Assembly (NCBI GenBank): GCA_963814865.1
Contig: CAWFEN010000014.1
Span: forward strand, 992,001-1,056,000
Direction: 5' to 3'
Length of the DNA stretch: 64,000 nt
From: AP-15 sp963814865
Lineage (GTDB): Bacteria > Pseudomonadota > Alphaproteobacteria > ATCC43930 > CGMCC-115725
Position 1 is the stretch's first letter. Every line of letters starts with the position of its first letter. Shown here in pieces: positions 44,983-52,777 of the stretch. The translations under genes and the position numbers were made by a program. Under the pieces are notes generated by a model, which saw nothing but the letters and a program-made list of their open reading frames with translations, did no database searches and was not told the DNA's origin.

Positions 44983-45279
44983 TCAGGCGGTCTGTTCGAC
45001 GACGCCCATGATGTCGCTTTCCTTCATGACGACGAGGTCTTCGCCGTCGATCTTGATCTCGGTGCCCGACCACTTGCCGAACAGCACCCGATCGCCGATC
45101 CTGACGTCGAGCGGGTGCAATTTGCCGTCATCGCCGCGCGTACCCGGCCCGGCGGCGAGAACCTGGCCTTCCATCGGCTTTTCCTTGGCGGTATCGGGGA
45201 TGATGATGCCGCCTTTCGTCTTCTCTTCCTCCTCGATGCGACGAATGAGCACGCGATCCTGCAACGGTCGGAATGTCAC
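44983..45279 (-). CDS. groES: Co-chaperonin GroES (10 kDa)
   Basis: 98 residues. Seen: FRPLQDRVLIRRIEEEEKTK, the mobile loop KGGIIIPDTAKEKPMEGQVL, and RIGDRVLFGKWSGTEIKIDG with the SDIMGVVE end. The start is a GTG at 45279 with GGAGG 7 bases upstream; the longer frame to 45348 would run through the CIRCE element. GroES caps the GroEL chamber. Confidence 0.98.
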   Translation of the reverse strand: MTFRPLQDRVLIRRIEEEEKTKGGIIIPDTAKEKPMEGQVLAAGPGTRGDDGKLHPLDVRIGDRVLFGKWSGTEIKIDGEDLVVMKESDIMGVVEQTA

Positions 45280-45318
45280 GGGGTTGCCTCCTTTAAAGAC
45301 CGGACGTCGCGATGGTGT

Positions 45319-45345
45319 GTAGCACTCTCTGATAAGGAGTGCTAA
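45319..45345 (-). promoter_or_regulatory. CIRCE operator (HrcA binding site)
   Basis: TAGCACTC at 45320-45327, nine bases (TCTGATAAG), then GAGTGCTAA at 45337-45345: a near-perfect match to the CIRCE consensus. It lies between the promoter and groES, where HrcA would block transcription until heat or misfolding stress. Confidence 0.97.
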
Positions 45346-45347
45346 CA

Positions 45348-45376
45348 AATTAAACGGCGGCGCCGGCGATTTTCAA
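45348..45376 (-). promoter_or_regulatory. groESL promoter
   Basis: On the minus strand TTGAAA (45376-45371) and TTAATT (45353-45348) are separated by 17 bases. The -10 box abuts the CIRCE element, so the transcript would start inside or beside the operator, as expected for HrcA control. Confidence 0.75.
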
Positions 45377-45710
45377 GACCTGCACGGCACGCCGCTCCTC
45401 TTGACGAGGCTCGGGCGGGGACCCAGATTGAGAACGTCGTCAACTCAGCGGGAGGATGTCCGATCGACATGATGCCACCCGGGAAGTCCGAGTTGCCGAC
45501 CGCTTGGCATCGGCAACCGAGCATCAAGTCCAAGATATAGCCTGGGCTTTCAGCTCCGGGCGCGAAGTTCGACTTCGCAACAGCGACCCCCGCCTGACGC
45601 CTCCGAGCGCGCGGGGGTCTTCGCATCTCCGATATCCACAGACCCGGCTTTTCGTTTTGCCGCCCGCGCGCTAGGTTCGCGGCCGTTCAAAAGACGACGG
45701 AAACCGACGG
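45377..45710. other. Intergenic stretch without recognised features
   Basis: About 330 bases between the groESL promoter and the hydrolase gene. No convincing ORF, repeat, RNA gene or hairpin terminator was seen. It must hold the promoter of the downstream hydrolase gene, which could not be placed. Confidence 0.5.
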
Positions 45711-46586
45711 ATGATCCCTGACAGCTCCGGCCCGACCTCGCGCGTCTACTTCTCCCAGCGGCTTCGCCTGCACTATGTCGATTGGGGAAATCCGGGTGCG
45801 CCGCCGCTGCTGCTCGTTCATGGCGGTCGCGATCATTGCCGCAACTGGGATTGGGTCGCGGCCGCGCTGCGCCGGGACTGGCATGTCCTGGCACCCGATT
45901 TGCGCGGCCACGGCGACAGCCAGTGGTCGCCGGATGGCGACTACACGATTGCCGGCTATGTCTACGATCTCGCCCAGCTGGTCCATCAGCAGGAGCTGGC
46001 GCCGGTCACGATTATCGCCCACTCGCTCGGTGGCGTGATCGCGCTCCGCTACGCCGGCATCTATCCTGATTTCGTCCGCAGGCTGGTCGCCATCGAGGGG
46101 CTCGGAGCTTCGCCGCGCCGGCTGCGCGAGCGCGCGCAGCACAGCATCGCAGAGCGCATGCAGAGCTGGATCGACGAGCAGCGCGGCCTTTCCGGTCGGC
46201 TGCCGCGCCGCTACGCCTCGATCGAGGATGCCTTCCGGCGGATGCAGGAGGAAAACCAGCATCTGTCGCCCGAGCAGGCGCGCCACCTGACCCAGCAAGG
46301 GGTCAACCAGAACGAGGACGGCACCTACAGCTGGAAGTTCGACAATTACGTCCGCGCCGAGCCGCCCTACGACATGACGGTGGCCGAGATCGAGGAGCTG
46401 TGGGGCCGGATCGCCTGCCCGACCTTGCTGGTCTACGGCAAGGAGAGCTGGGCCTCCAGCCCGCGCGACGACGGCCGCGTGCGGCACTTTCGCGACGCCC
46501 GGCTGGTCACGCTCGAGCACGCCGGCCATTGGGTGCACCACGACCGGCTCGACCAGTTTCTCGACCTGGTGCGGGGATTTCTCTGA
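45711..46586 (+). CDS. Alpha/beta hydrolase
   Basis: 291 residues. Seen: LHYVDWGNPGAPPLLLVHGG (oxyanion HGG), WHVLAPDLRGHGDSQWSPDG, TIIAHSLGGVIALRYAGIYP with the nucleophile serine, an acidic residue candidate near LLVYGKESWASSP, and HAGHWVHHDRLDQFLDL with the catalytic His. It is an esterase/epoxide-hydrolase-like serine hydrolase in the cytosol; the substrate is unknown. It converges on the ku gene with only 6 bases between stops. Confidence 0.87.
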   Translation: MIPDSSGPTSRVYFSQRLRLHYVDWGNPGAPPLLLVHGGRDHCRNWDWVAAALRRDWHVLAPDLRGHGDSQWSPDGDYTIAGYVYDLAQLVHQQELAPVTIIAHSLGGVIALRYAGIYPDFVRRLVAIEGLGASPRRLRERAQHSIAERMQSWIDEQRGLSGRLPRRYASIEDAFRRMQEENQHLSPEQARHLTQQGVNQNEDGTYSWKFDNYVRAEPPYDMTVAEIEELWGRIACPTLLVYGKESWASSPRDDGRVRHFRDARLVTLEHAGHWVHHDRLDQFLDLVRGFL

Positions 46587-46592
46587 GCCGGA

Positions 46593-47585
46593 TCAGGCTT
46601 TCTTGCGGCGCTTCGCCGCGGTCGCCGGAACGATTGCCGGCGCTTCAACTGCCGGAGCTTCAACTGCCGGAGGTACGACTGCCGGCGCTTGCTGCCGCCC
46701 GCCGGCGAGCGGCAGCAGCATGCTCCGCTGCGCCCGCGACGCCTTCGGCTTCGCCGGCTCCCGGCTCTTGCCGGCGGCGCGGCGCGGCGCGGCGGTCTCG
46801 TTCGCACCTTCCTCGGCAAGGCTGCGCTTCAGCGCGTCCATCAGATTGATGACCTGCGCCGGCCTGCGCTCGGCCGGCCGTTCGGGCAACTTGCCGGCGA
46901 GCTTTTCCTCGATCAGCTCCTTCAGGGCGGCCTGGTAGTGATCGACGAATGTGCCAGGCTCGAATTTGCGGGTCCGCCGGGCAATGATCTGCTCCATGAT
47001 CGCCAGCTCGTCTTCATCGACCGGTCCTTCGGCGATGCCGGCGAAAAACGGCGCGGCGGCGCGCACCTCGTCCTCGAAACGCAATGTGTTGACGAGCAGG
47101 CCGCTGCCGTACGGACGGATCGCGACGATCCGCTCGCGCGCGTTGATCACCACCTGCCCGAAAGCGACCTTCTGCGTGCGGCTCAGCGCTTCGCGGAAAA
47201 CGCGATATCCCGCTTCGGCGACGCTGCCGTCCGGCACGAGATAATACGGGCTGTCGAGAAAGATCGGGTCGAAGCCGTCGTCGTCGACGAATTGAGCGAC
47301 ATCGATCGTGTCCGTCGTCTCGAGCCGCAGCTTGTCGAGGTCCCTGGCTTCGACCGTGACGTAGCGGCCTTTCTCGTACTCGTATCCCTTGACGATTTCG
47401 TCGCGCTCGACCGGGCCGAGCCCCGGCACGATCGTCTGCGTGCGCACCCGCTCGCCGGAAGGCTGGTGGATCATGTGAAAGCGGACCCGCTCCTGCTCGG
47501 TGGCCGCGGTGTAGAGACGAACCGCAATCGTCACCAGGGAGAGCTTGAGGAATCCGGTCCAATAGGGTCGGGCGGCGGCTGGCAT
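46593..47585 (-). CDS. ku: Ku homologue, non-homologous end joining
   Basis: 330 residues. Ku binds DNA double-strand ends and recruits LigD. Seen: YWTGFLKLSLVTIAVRLYTA, RFHMIHQPSGERVRTQTIVP, VERDEIVKGYEYEKGRYVTV, DSPYYLVPDG, and IIARRTRKFEPGTFVDHYQA, the bacterial Ku core, then a lysine/alanine-rich C-terminal tail with tandem PAVEA repeats. Basic tails of bacterial Ku aid DNA binding. The ATG at 47585 is chosen, as the family starts near WTG; the longer ORF is a shadow. LigD is not in this window. Confidence 0.95.
   Translation of the reverse strand: MPAAARPYWTGFLKLSLVTIAVRLYTAATEQERVRFHMIHQPSGERVRTQTIVPGLGPVERDEIVKGYEYEKGRYVTVEARDLDKLRLETTDTIDVAQFVDDDGFDPIFLDSPYYLVPDGSVAEAGYRVFREALSRTQKVAFGQVVINARERIVAIRPYGSGLLVNTLRFEDEVRAAAPFFAGIAEGPVDEDELAIMEQIIARRTRKFEPGTFVDHYQAALKELIEEKLAGKLPERPAERRPAQVINLMDALKRSLAEEGANETAAPRRAAGKSREPAKPKASRAQRSMLLPLAGGRQQAPAVVPPAVEAPAVEAPAIVPATAAKRRKKA
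46635..46680 (-). repeat. 15-base tandem repeat in the Ku C-terminal tail
   Basis: Two near-identical copies of a 15-base unit, TTCAACTGCCGGAGC type, encode back-to-back PAVEA motifs with a third degenerate copy. It is a low-complexity coding repeat, probably prone to length change. Confidence 0.7.
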
Positions 47586-47679
47586 GTCGGCTTCCCTCAT
47601 CGAGTGCCGGGATAACGGTGGCGCGGGCGGCGCGTTCCCGTTGTCCCCCGGCGGGCGAAGCATCATCTTAGCAGAGACG

Positions 47680-48342
47680 ATGACCCGGCGAACGCTGAAC
47701 CTCACCGAGACGCTCTACGATTACCTGTGCGCGGTGTCATTGCGCGAGCCGCCCGTATTCGCCCGGCAGCGCCGGGACACCGCGGCGATGCCGCTCGCGA
47801 ACATGCAGAGCGCGCCCGAGCAGGGCCAGTTCATGGCGCTGCTGGTCGAGCTGACCGGCGCCCGGCTGTGCCTCGAGATTGGCACTTTTACCGGCTATAG
47901 CGCGCTGTGGATCGCCGGCGCGCTGCCCGCCGACGGGCATCTGATCTGCTGCGACGTCAATCCGCACACGACGGCAATTGCGCAGCGCTGGTGGCGCGAA
48001 GCGGGGCTCGCCGACAGGATCGAGCTGCGGCTTGGCCCGGCGCTCGACACGCTCGCTGCGCTCGAACGCGAATACGCTCCCGGCAGCTTCGATTTCGCCT
48101 TTATCGACGCCGACAAGACCATCCAGAACAGCTATTACGAGGCGGCGTTGCGGCTGGTGCGGCAGGGCGGGTTGATCCTGATCGACAATGTCCTGTGGTC
48201 GGGCCGGGTCGCCGAATCGTCGCACAGCGATCCGAACACGGCGGCGATCGACCGCCTCAACCGCAAGCTGCATGACGATCCGCGGATCACCCTCAGCCTG
48301 CTGCCGATCGGCGACGGCCTGACCCTGGCGCGCAAGCGCTGA
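47680..48342 (+). CDS. Class I O-methyltransferase (CCoAOMT-like)
   Basis: 220 residues. Seen: LCLEIGTFTGYSALWIAGAL (SAM motif I), ICCDVNPHTTAIAQRWW, FDFAFIDADKTIQNSYYEAA (metal-binding Asp) and GGLILIDNVLWSGRVAESSH with the second metal-binding Asp/Asn. This is the cation-dependent OMT group acting on catechols and caffeoyl-CoA-like acceptors; the actual substrate is unknown. The ATG at 47680 is 95 bases from the ku start on the opposite strand. Confidence 0.9.
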   Translation: MTRRTLNLTETLYDYLCAVSLREPPVFARQRRDTAAMPLANMQSAPEQGQFMALLVELTGARLCLEIGTFTGYSALWIAGALPADGHLICCDVNPHTTAIAQRWWREAGLADRIELRLGPALDTLAALEREYAPGSFDFAFIDADKTIQNSYYEAALRLVRQGGLILIDNVLWSGRVAESSHSDPNTAAIDRLNRKLHDDPRITLSLLPIGDGLTLARKR

Positions 48343-48365
48343 TCCGACTCGGGCGCAAGCGCCGA

Positions 48366-48839
48366 TCACGGCGCCTTGCCGAAGATCGGGTAGAGCACGC
48401 GATCGCCAGGCCTGATGCCGAGCCGACCCGCGGTGCCGCCGTTCAGCTCGATCACCGCACGCACCGGGGCTGCGGCGGCGATGATATCGTCCGATTGCGG
48501 CACTGCGCGTTCACGGATGTTGACGATCAGGCCCTGTGCATCGACGAACAGCATGTCGAGCGGGATCAGCGTGTTGCGCATCCACATCGTCGCCACAATC
48601 GGCTGCTTGTAGTCGAACAGCATTCCCGCATCCGGCGCCAGCTCGCGCCGGAACATCAGACCTTGCTCCATCTGCTCTTCCGTTTCGGCGAGCTCGACGG
48701 TGAAGCGGTGCCGACCGGTCGCGCTGATGATCGTCAGCGCAGACGTGACGAAATGTTGGAGCCGGGCCGCGGCCGGGAGGGCGCAAAGAGCGGTTGCCGG
48801 CAAGAAGGCCAATCCGAAAATGACACGGCGCGTAATCAT
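48366..48839 (-). CDS. DUF192 periplasmic protein
   Basis: 157 residues. A signal peptide RRVIFGLAFLPATALCALPA is followed by the DUF192 core: FTVELAETEEQMEQGLMFRR, GMLFDYKQPIVATMWMRNTL, IPLDMLFVDAQGLIVNIRER and VIELNGGTAGRLGIRPGDRV. The family is widespread with no proven function. The ATG at 48839 is used; the TTG at 48848 is less likely. It is convergent with the OMT gene. Confidence 0.88.
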   Translation of the reverse strand: MITRRVIFGLAFLPATALCALPAAARLQHFVTSALTIISATGRHRFTVELAETEEQMEQGLMFRRELAPDAGMLFDYKQPIVATMWMRNTLIPLDMLFVDAQGLIVNIRERAVPQSDDIIAAAAPVRAVIELNGGTAGRLGIRPGDRVLYPIFGKAP

Positions 48840-49004
48840 GCAAGGCAACCCGTTGGTGACTTGAGTCTCGATTATGCAGGTCTACATCCGACCCATGGCA
48901 AGCTCAGGCCGGCGGTTGACGGGTCCAGCATACGCGCATCTCCCCATCGGCGTGCCGGCTGACCGGGGATCGCGGCGGGCGCGGTCCATTACGGCGGATC
49001 GGTG

Positions 49005-51500
49005 ATGCACGAAACCGTCCTGACCGTCTTTACCGTTACCGCGCTCCTTGGGCTCGTCAGCCTGTTGCTGCCGCTGGCCGAGCGGTTTTCGATCCCCTAC
49101 CCGGTGCTGCTCGCCCTGGTCGGGATCGCGATCGGTGCGGCGATCCACATCCCGGGCGCTGATCTGCACGCGGGGGCGTTCCGCGACATCATCGGCACAT
49201 TGCATGATTTCGGGCTCAGCGCCGAATCTCTCCTGTTCATCTTTCTCCCGGCACTGCTGTTCGAAGCCGCCCTCAACGTCGATGTCCGACAGCTCGGCGA
49301 CGAGGTGGCCCCGGTCCTCCTCCTTGCCGTCATCGGCGTCATCGTCTGCACGCTCGTCGTCGGCTTCGCGCTGTGGCCGCTGGCCCCGGTCGGGCTCCTT
49401 GCCTGCATCATCCTCGGCGCGATCATCGCGACCACCGACCCGGTGGCCGTCGTCGCCATCTTCCGCGACATCGGGGCGCCGCGGCGGCTGTCGACCCTGG
49501 TCCAGGGCGAAAGCCTATTCAACGACGCCGCGGCAATCGCGATCTATTCGCTCGTTGTCGCCGTTCTGAGCGGCAATCGGCCGGCGAGCCCGCTTGGCGG
49601 CATTCTGATCTTCGTGCGGGAGTTCGGCGGCGGTCTCGCCATCGGCTACCTTGCCGGATGGGCCGCTGCCCTGTTCATGCCGATGCTGCGCTCGAGCCGG
49701 CTGGCCGAGGCGACGATGACGATCGGCTTCGCCTATGCGGTCTATATCGTCTGCGAGCATTATCTCGGCGTTTCCGGCGTCGTAGCGGTCGCCGCGGCGG
49801 CGCTCGCGGTCAGCGCCGAAGGACGCCGCCGTCTCGCGCCGTCAAATTTCGACAGCCTTGCCGTCACCTGGGAGCAGCTCGCCTTCTGGGCAAGCTCGCT
49901 GATCTTTCTGTTTGCGGCGATGCATGCGCCGGAGCTGCTGGTGCATGCGAGCTGGGGCGATTTGGCCCTGCTGGGCGCGCTGATCGCCGCTGCGCTCGTT
50001 GCCCGCGCGCTGACGCTCTACGGGCTGATCCCGGTCCTCAGCTTTGCCCGCATCGCGCAGCCGATCGATGCCAACTACAAGCTCTTTATGTTGTGGGGCG
50101 GGATGCGCGGCGCAGTTTCGCTGGCGCTGGCGCTGGCCGCGACGGAGAACATGGCGCTGCCGCCGCAGGTCCGCCAGTTTGTCGGCGTGCTGGCGACCGG
50201 CTTTGTGCTGTTCACGCTGCTGGTGACCGCGCCGACGATGCGTCCGCTGATGCGGCTCTTGAAGCTCAGCGATGCGCCGCCGGCCGAAATTGCGCTGCGC
50301 GAGCGGGTCATCGGCTTGTCGCTGTCCTCGATCCGCGAGGAGATCGAGACCGTCGGGCGCGAGCACAAGATCGCACCCGAGATCGTCGGCGAGATCACCA
50401 CGATGTACTGTGCGCAAAGCCGCAACCCCGCCGACATCGCGGAAGAGAATGCCCAAATCCCGACCGGGCTCAGAGCGCAGGCCGCGATCTCGGTGCTGGC
50501 CGATCGCGAGCAGGAGTTCTGTCTCGAATATTTCGAGGGGCGGACCGTGTCCCGGCGCGTCGCCGCCAGCCTGCTCGCCCACACCGCGCGCTTGCGCGAC
50601 GGGGCACGCAGCCAGGGCATCGAGGGTTATCAGCGGGCGGCGGCGCGGCTGCGCGAGTTCGGCCCCACCTTCCGCCTGGCCCTGGCGTTGCACCGGCGGG
50701 TCGGCATCGCCGGCCCGCTGGCGCACCGGCTCGCCGACCGATTCGAGGTGCAGCTCGCCGCCCGCTTCGTGCTGGAAAACCTGGCGGCGTTCAACCGCGA
50801 GCAGATCGACCCGCTGTTCGGCGCCGGGCCGAGCGCCGCGATGGCCCGGCAGATCCAGCTCCGGGTAACCGAGATCGATCGCGCGATCGCGGCATTGAAG
50901 CTGCAATATCCGAGCTACGTACGCCAGCTCGAAACGCAATTCCTGGCCCGGACCGCGGCGCGGCTGGAGGAGGAAGGCTATCGCCGGCTGCGCGCCGAAT
51001 CGATCGTCAATCAGGATGTGTTCGAGGATCTGCAGCGCCGGCTGCGCGGCCGCCGGCGTCTCGTCGAGACCCGGACGGTCCTCGACCTCGGGCTGAAGCG
51101 CGCCGATCTGCTCGCCCGCGTGCCGATGTTCGCGGCGCTCGACGGGCGGGCGCGGCGCAACCTCGCGCGCCTCCTGCGCCCGCGTCTCGCCGTCCCCGAC
51201 GAATTCATCGTCCGCCGGGGCGAGCGCGGCGATGCGATGTACTTCATCTCCTCGGGCGCGGTCGAAGTGCGCATCGTGCCGATGCCGGTGCAGCTCGGAA
51301 CCGGCGATTTTTTTGGCGAGCTCGCCTTGCTGGTCGCCGATCGGCGCAATGCCGATGTGGTTTCTCTCGGCTATTGCCAGCTCCTCAGCCTGGCGGCCCG
51401 CGATCTCGATCGCCTGTTCGGCACCGAGCCCGCGCTGCGCGATCAGATCCAGGCCGTGGCCCGCGCGCGCATCGCCCCGGCCGAAGCCAAATCCGCATAG
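49005..51500 (+). CDS. Na+/H+ antiporter with cyclic-nucleotide-binding domain
   Basis: 831 residues. Residues 1-420 hold about 12 membrane helices of the NhaP/CPA1 type: LLFIFLPALLFEAALNVDVR, IILGAIIATTDPVAVVAIFR (the ND-like carrier site), GESLFNDAAAIAIYSLVVAV and WGGMRGAVSLALALAATEN. Residues 430-700 are a long helical cytosolic region. Residues 710-815 form a cNMP-binding domain (FIVRRGERGDAMYFISSGAV, GDFFGELALLVADRR, RNADVVSL). Such fusions are thought to couple sodium/proton exchange to a ligand. The start may be GTG 49002 or ATG 49005; both give the same protein but one residue. Confidence 0.9.
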   Translation: MHETVLTVFTVTALLGLVSLLLPLAERFSIPYPVLLALVGIAIGAAIHIPGADLHAGAFRDIIGTLHDFGLSAESLLFIFLPALLFEAALNVDVRQLGDEVAPVLLLAVIGVIVCTLVVGFALWPLAPVGLLACIILGAIIATTDPVAVVAIFRDIGAPRRLSTLVQGESLFNDAAAIAIYSLVVAVLSGNRPASPLGGILIFVREFGGGLAIGYLAGWAAALFMPMLRSSRLAEATMTIGFAYAVYIVCEHYLGVSGVVAVAAAALAVSAEGRRRLAPSNFDSLAVTWEQLAFWASSLIFLFAAMHAPELLVHASWGDLALLGALIAAALVARALTLYGLIPVLSFARIAQPIDANYKLFMLWGGMRGAVSLALALAATENMALPPQVRQFVGVLATGFVLFTLLVTAPTMRPLMRLLKLSDAPPAEIALRERVIGLSLSSIREEIETVGREHKIAPEIVGEITTMYCAQSRNPADIAEENAQIPTGLRAQAAISVLADREQEFCLEYFEGRTVSRRVAASLLAHTARLRDGARSQGIEGYQRAAARLREFGPTFRLALALHRRVGIAGPLAHRLADRFEVQLAARFVLENLAAFNREQIDPLFGAGPSAAMARQIQLRVTEIDRAIAALKLQYPSYVRQLETQFLARTAARLEEEGYRRLRAESIVNQDVFEDLQRRLRGRRRLVETRTVLDLGLKRADLLARVPMFAALDGRARRNLARLLRPRLAVPDEFIVRRGERGDAMYFISSGAVEVRIVPMPVQLGTGDFFGELALLVADRRNADVVSLGYCQLLSLAARDLDRLFGTEPALRDQIQAVARARIAPAEAKSA

Positions 51501-51506
51501 GGGGAC

Positions 51507-52652
51507 ATGATGACCGGCAGATCCCTGCATCCCGCCACCATCGCCGCGCAGGCGTTGGGCTGGACCGACGCGCAGACCGGCGCCGTCGTCCTGCCGGTGC
51601 ACATGGCGGCGACGTTTCTGCGCGACCCCGACAACCAGTACCGGCGCGGACGCAGCTACGGGCGCGCGGACAATCCGGGCTACGACCAGCCGCAAGCGGT
51701 GCTGACGGCGCTCGAAGGCGGCGCCGCCTCGCTGCTCTTCGCGTCCGGCATGGCGGCGGCGGCAGCGGTTTTCCAGAGCCTGCCGCGCGAGGCCCATGTG
51801 GTGGCGCCTCAGGTCATGTACTGGGGCCTGCGCAGCTGGCTGAAAAATTTCGCCGCGGGCTGGGGGATCGAGACGACGTTCGCCGATGCGACCTCGCTCG
51901 ACGCGCTGCGTCGGGCGGTTCGGCCGGGGCGGACCCGCCTCGTCTGGATCGAAACCCCGGCCAACCCGTTGTGGTCGGTGACCGACATCGCCGGCGCGGC
52001 GGAGATCGCCCATGCCGCCGGCGCCGTGCTCGCCGTCGACAGCACCGCGGCGACGCCGGTGCTGACCCGGCCCTTGGCGCTCGGCGCCGATCTCGTCATG
52101 CATTCGGCGACCAAATACCTGAACGGGCACAGCGACGTTATCGCCGGCAGCCTGACGACGGCGCGCGAAGACGCGTTCTGGACGCGGCTCGGCGCGGCGC
52201 GCAGCAGCGGCGGTGCCATCCTCGGCGGCTTCGAGGCCTATCTGCTGACGCGCGGCCTGCGCACATTGTTCCCGCGGGTCGAGCGCGCCTGCCGGTCGGC
52301 GCAGCGGATCGCCGAGGCGCTGGCGGCTCATCCGCAGGTCGCCGAGGTGATCTATCCGGGCCTGCCGACCCATCCGGGACATGCCGTCGCGGCGCGTCAG
52401 ATGCGGGGCGGCTTTGGCGGCATGCTCAGCATTCGCGTCAGGGGCGGCGCCGCAGCAGCGATCGCTGCTGCGGCCCGCGTCGAGGTCTGGCAGCGCGCGA
52501 CTTCGCTCGGCGGCGTCGAGAGCCTGATCGAGCACCGCGCCTCGATCGAGGGCGCCGACAGCCCGGCTCCGCCCGATCTGCTGCGCCTGTCGGTCGGCAT
52601 CGAGGACCCGGCCGACCTCCTCGCCGACCTGGAAACCGCGCTCGGCGGATGA
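51507..52652 (+). CDS. Trans-sulfuration PLP enzyme (cystathionine lyase/synthase family)
   Basis: 381 residues. Seen: GAVVLPVHMAATFLRDPDNQ, RSYGRADNPGYDQPQAVLTA, LLFASGMAAAAAVFQSL, WIETPANPLWSVTDIAGAA, and HSATKYLNGHSDVIAGSL with the Schiff-base lysine. The family includes cystathionine beta- and gamma-lyases and O-acylhomoserine sulfhydrylases; the exact reaction is not resolvable. It starts 7 bases after the antiporter stop and may be read through from it. Confidence 0.9.
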   Translation: MMTGRSLHPATIAAQALGWTDAQTGAVVLPVHMAATFLRDPDNQYRRGRSYGRADNPGYDQPQAVLTALEGGAASLLFASGMAAAAAVFQSLPREAHVVAPQVMYWGLRSWLKNFAAGWGIETTFADATSLDALRRAVRPGRTRLVWIETPANPLWSVTDIAGAAEIAHAAGAVLAVDSTAATPVLTRPLALGADLVMHSATKYLNGHSDVIAGSLTTAREDAFWTRLGAARSSGGAILGGFEAYLLTRGLRTLFPRVERACRSAQRIAEALAAHPQVAEVIYPGLPTHPGHAVAARQMRGGFGGMLSIRVRGGAAAAIAAAARVEVWQRATSLGGVESLIEHRASIEGADSPAPPDLLRLSVGIEDPADLLADLETALGG

Positions 52653-52777
52653 CGGCGCTCGCTTGACGCACCGTACAGCGGGAGGGAGGATGTTCCCACC
52701 GCGGAAAGAAACGAACCTTGAACAGACGCGGCCGCGCGACAGGCCGGCCGCGCTGATATCTGTAGGGAGGAAATGCG

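Noticed and set aside
49842..52535. 897-codon minus-strand ORF
   Set aside because: Antisense shadow of the antiporter and trans-sulfuration genes; no motif.
49373..52666. 1097-codon plus-strand ORF across the antiporter and PLP enzyme
   Set aside because: Its translation is Arg/Ala-rich without domains, while another frame gives two clear families. GC-rich codon bias keeps the alternative frame open.
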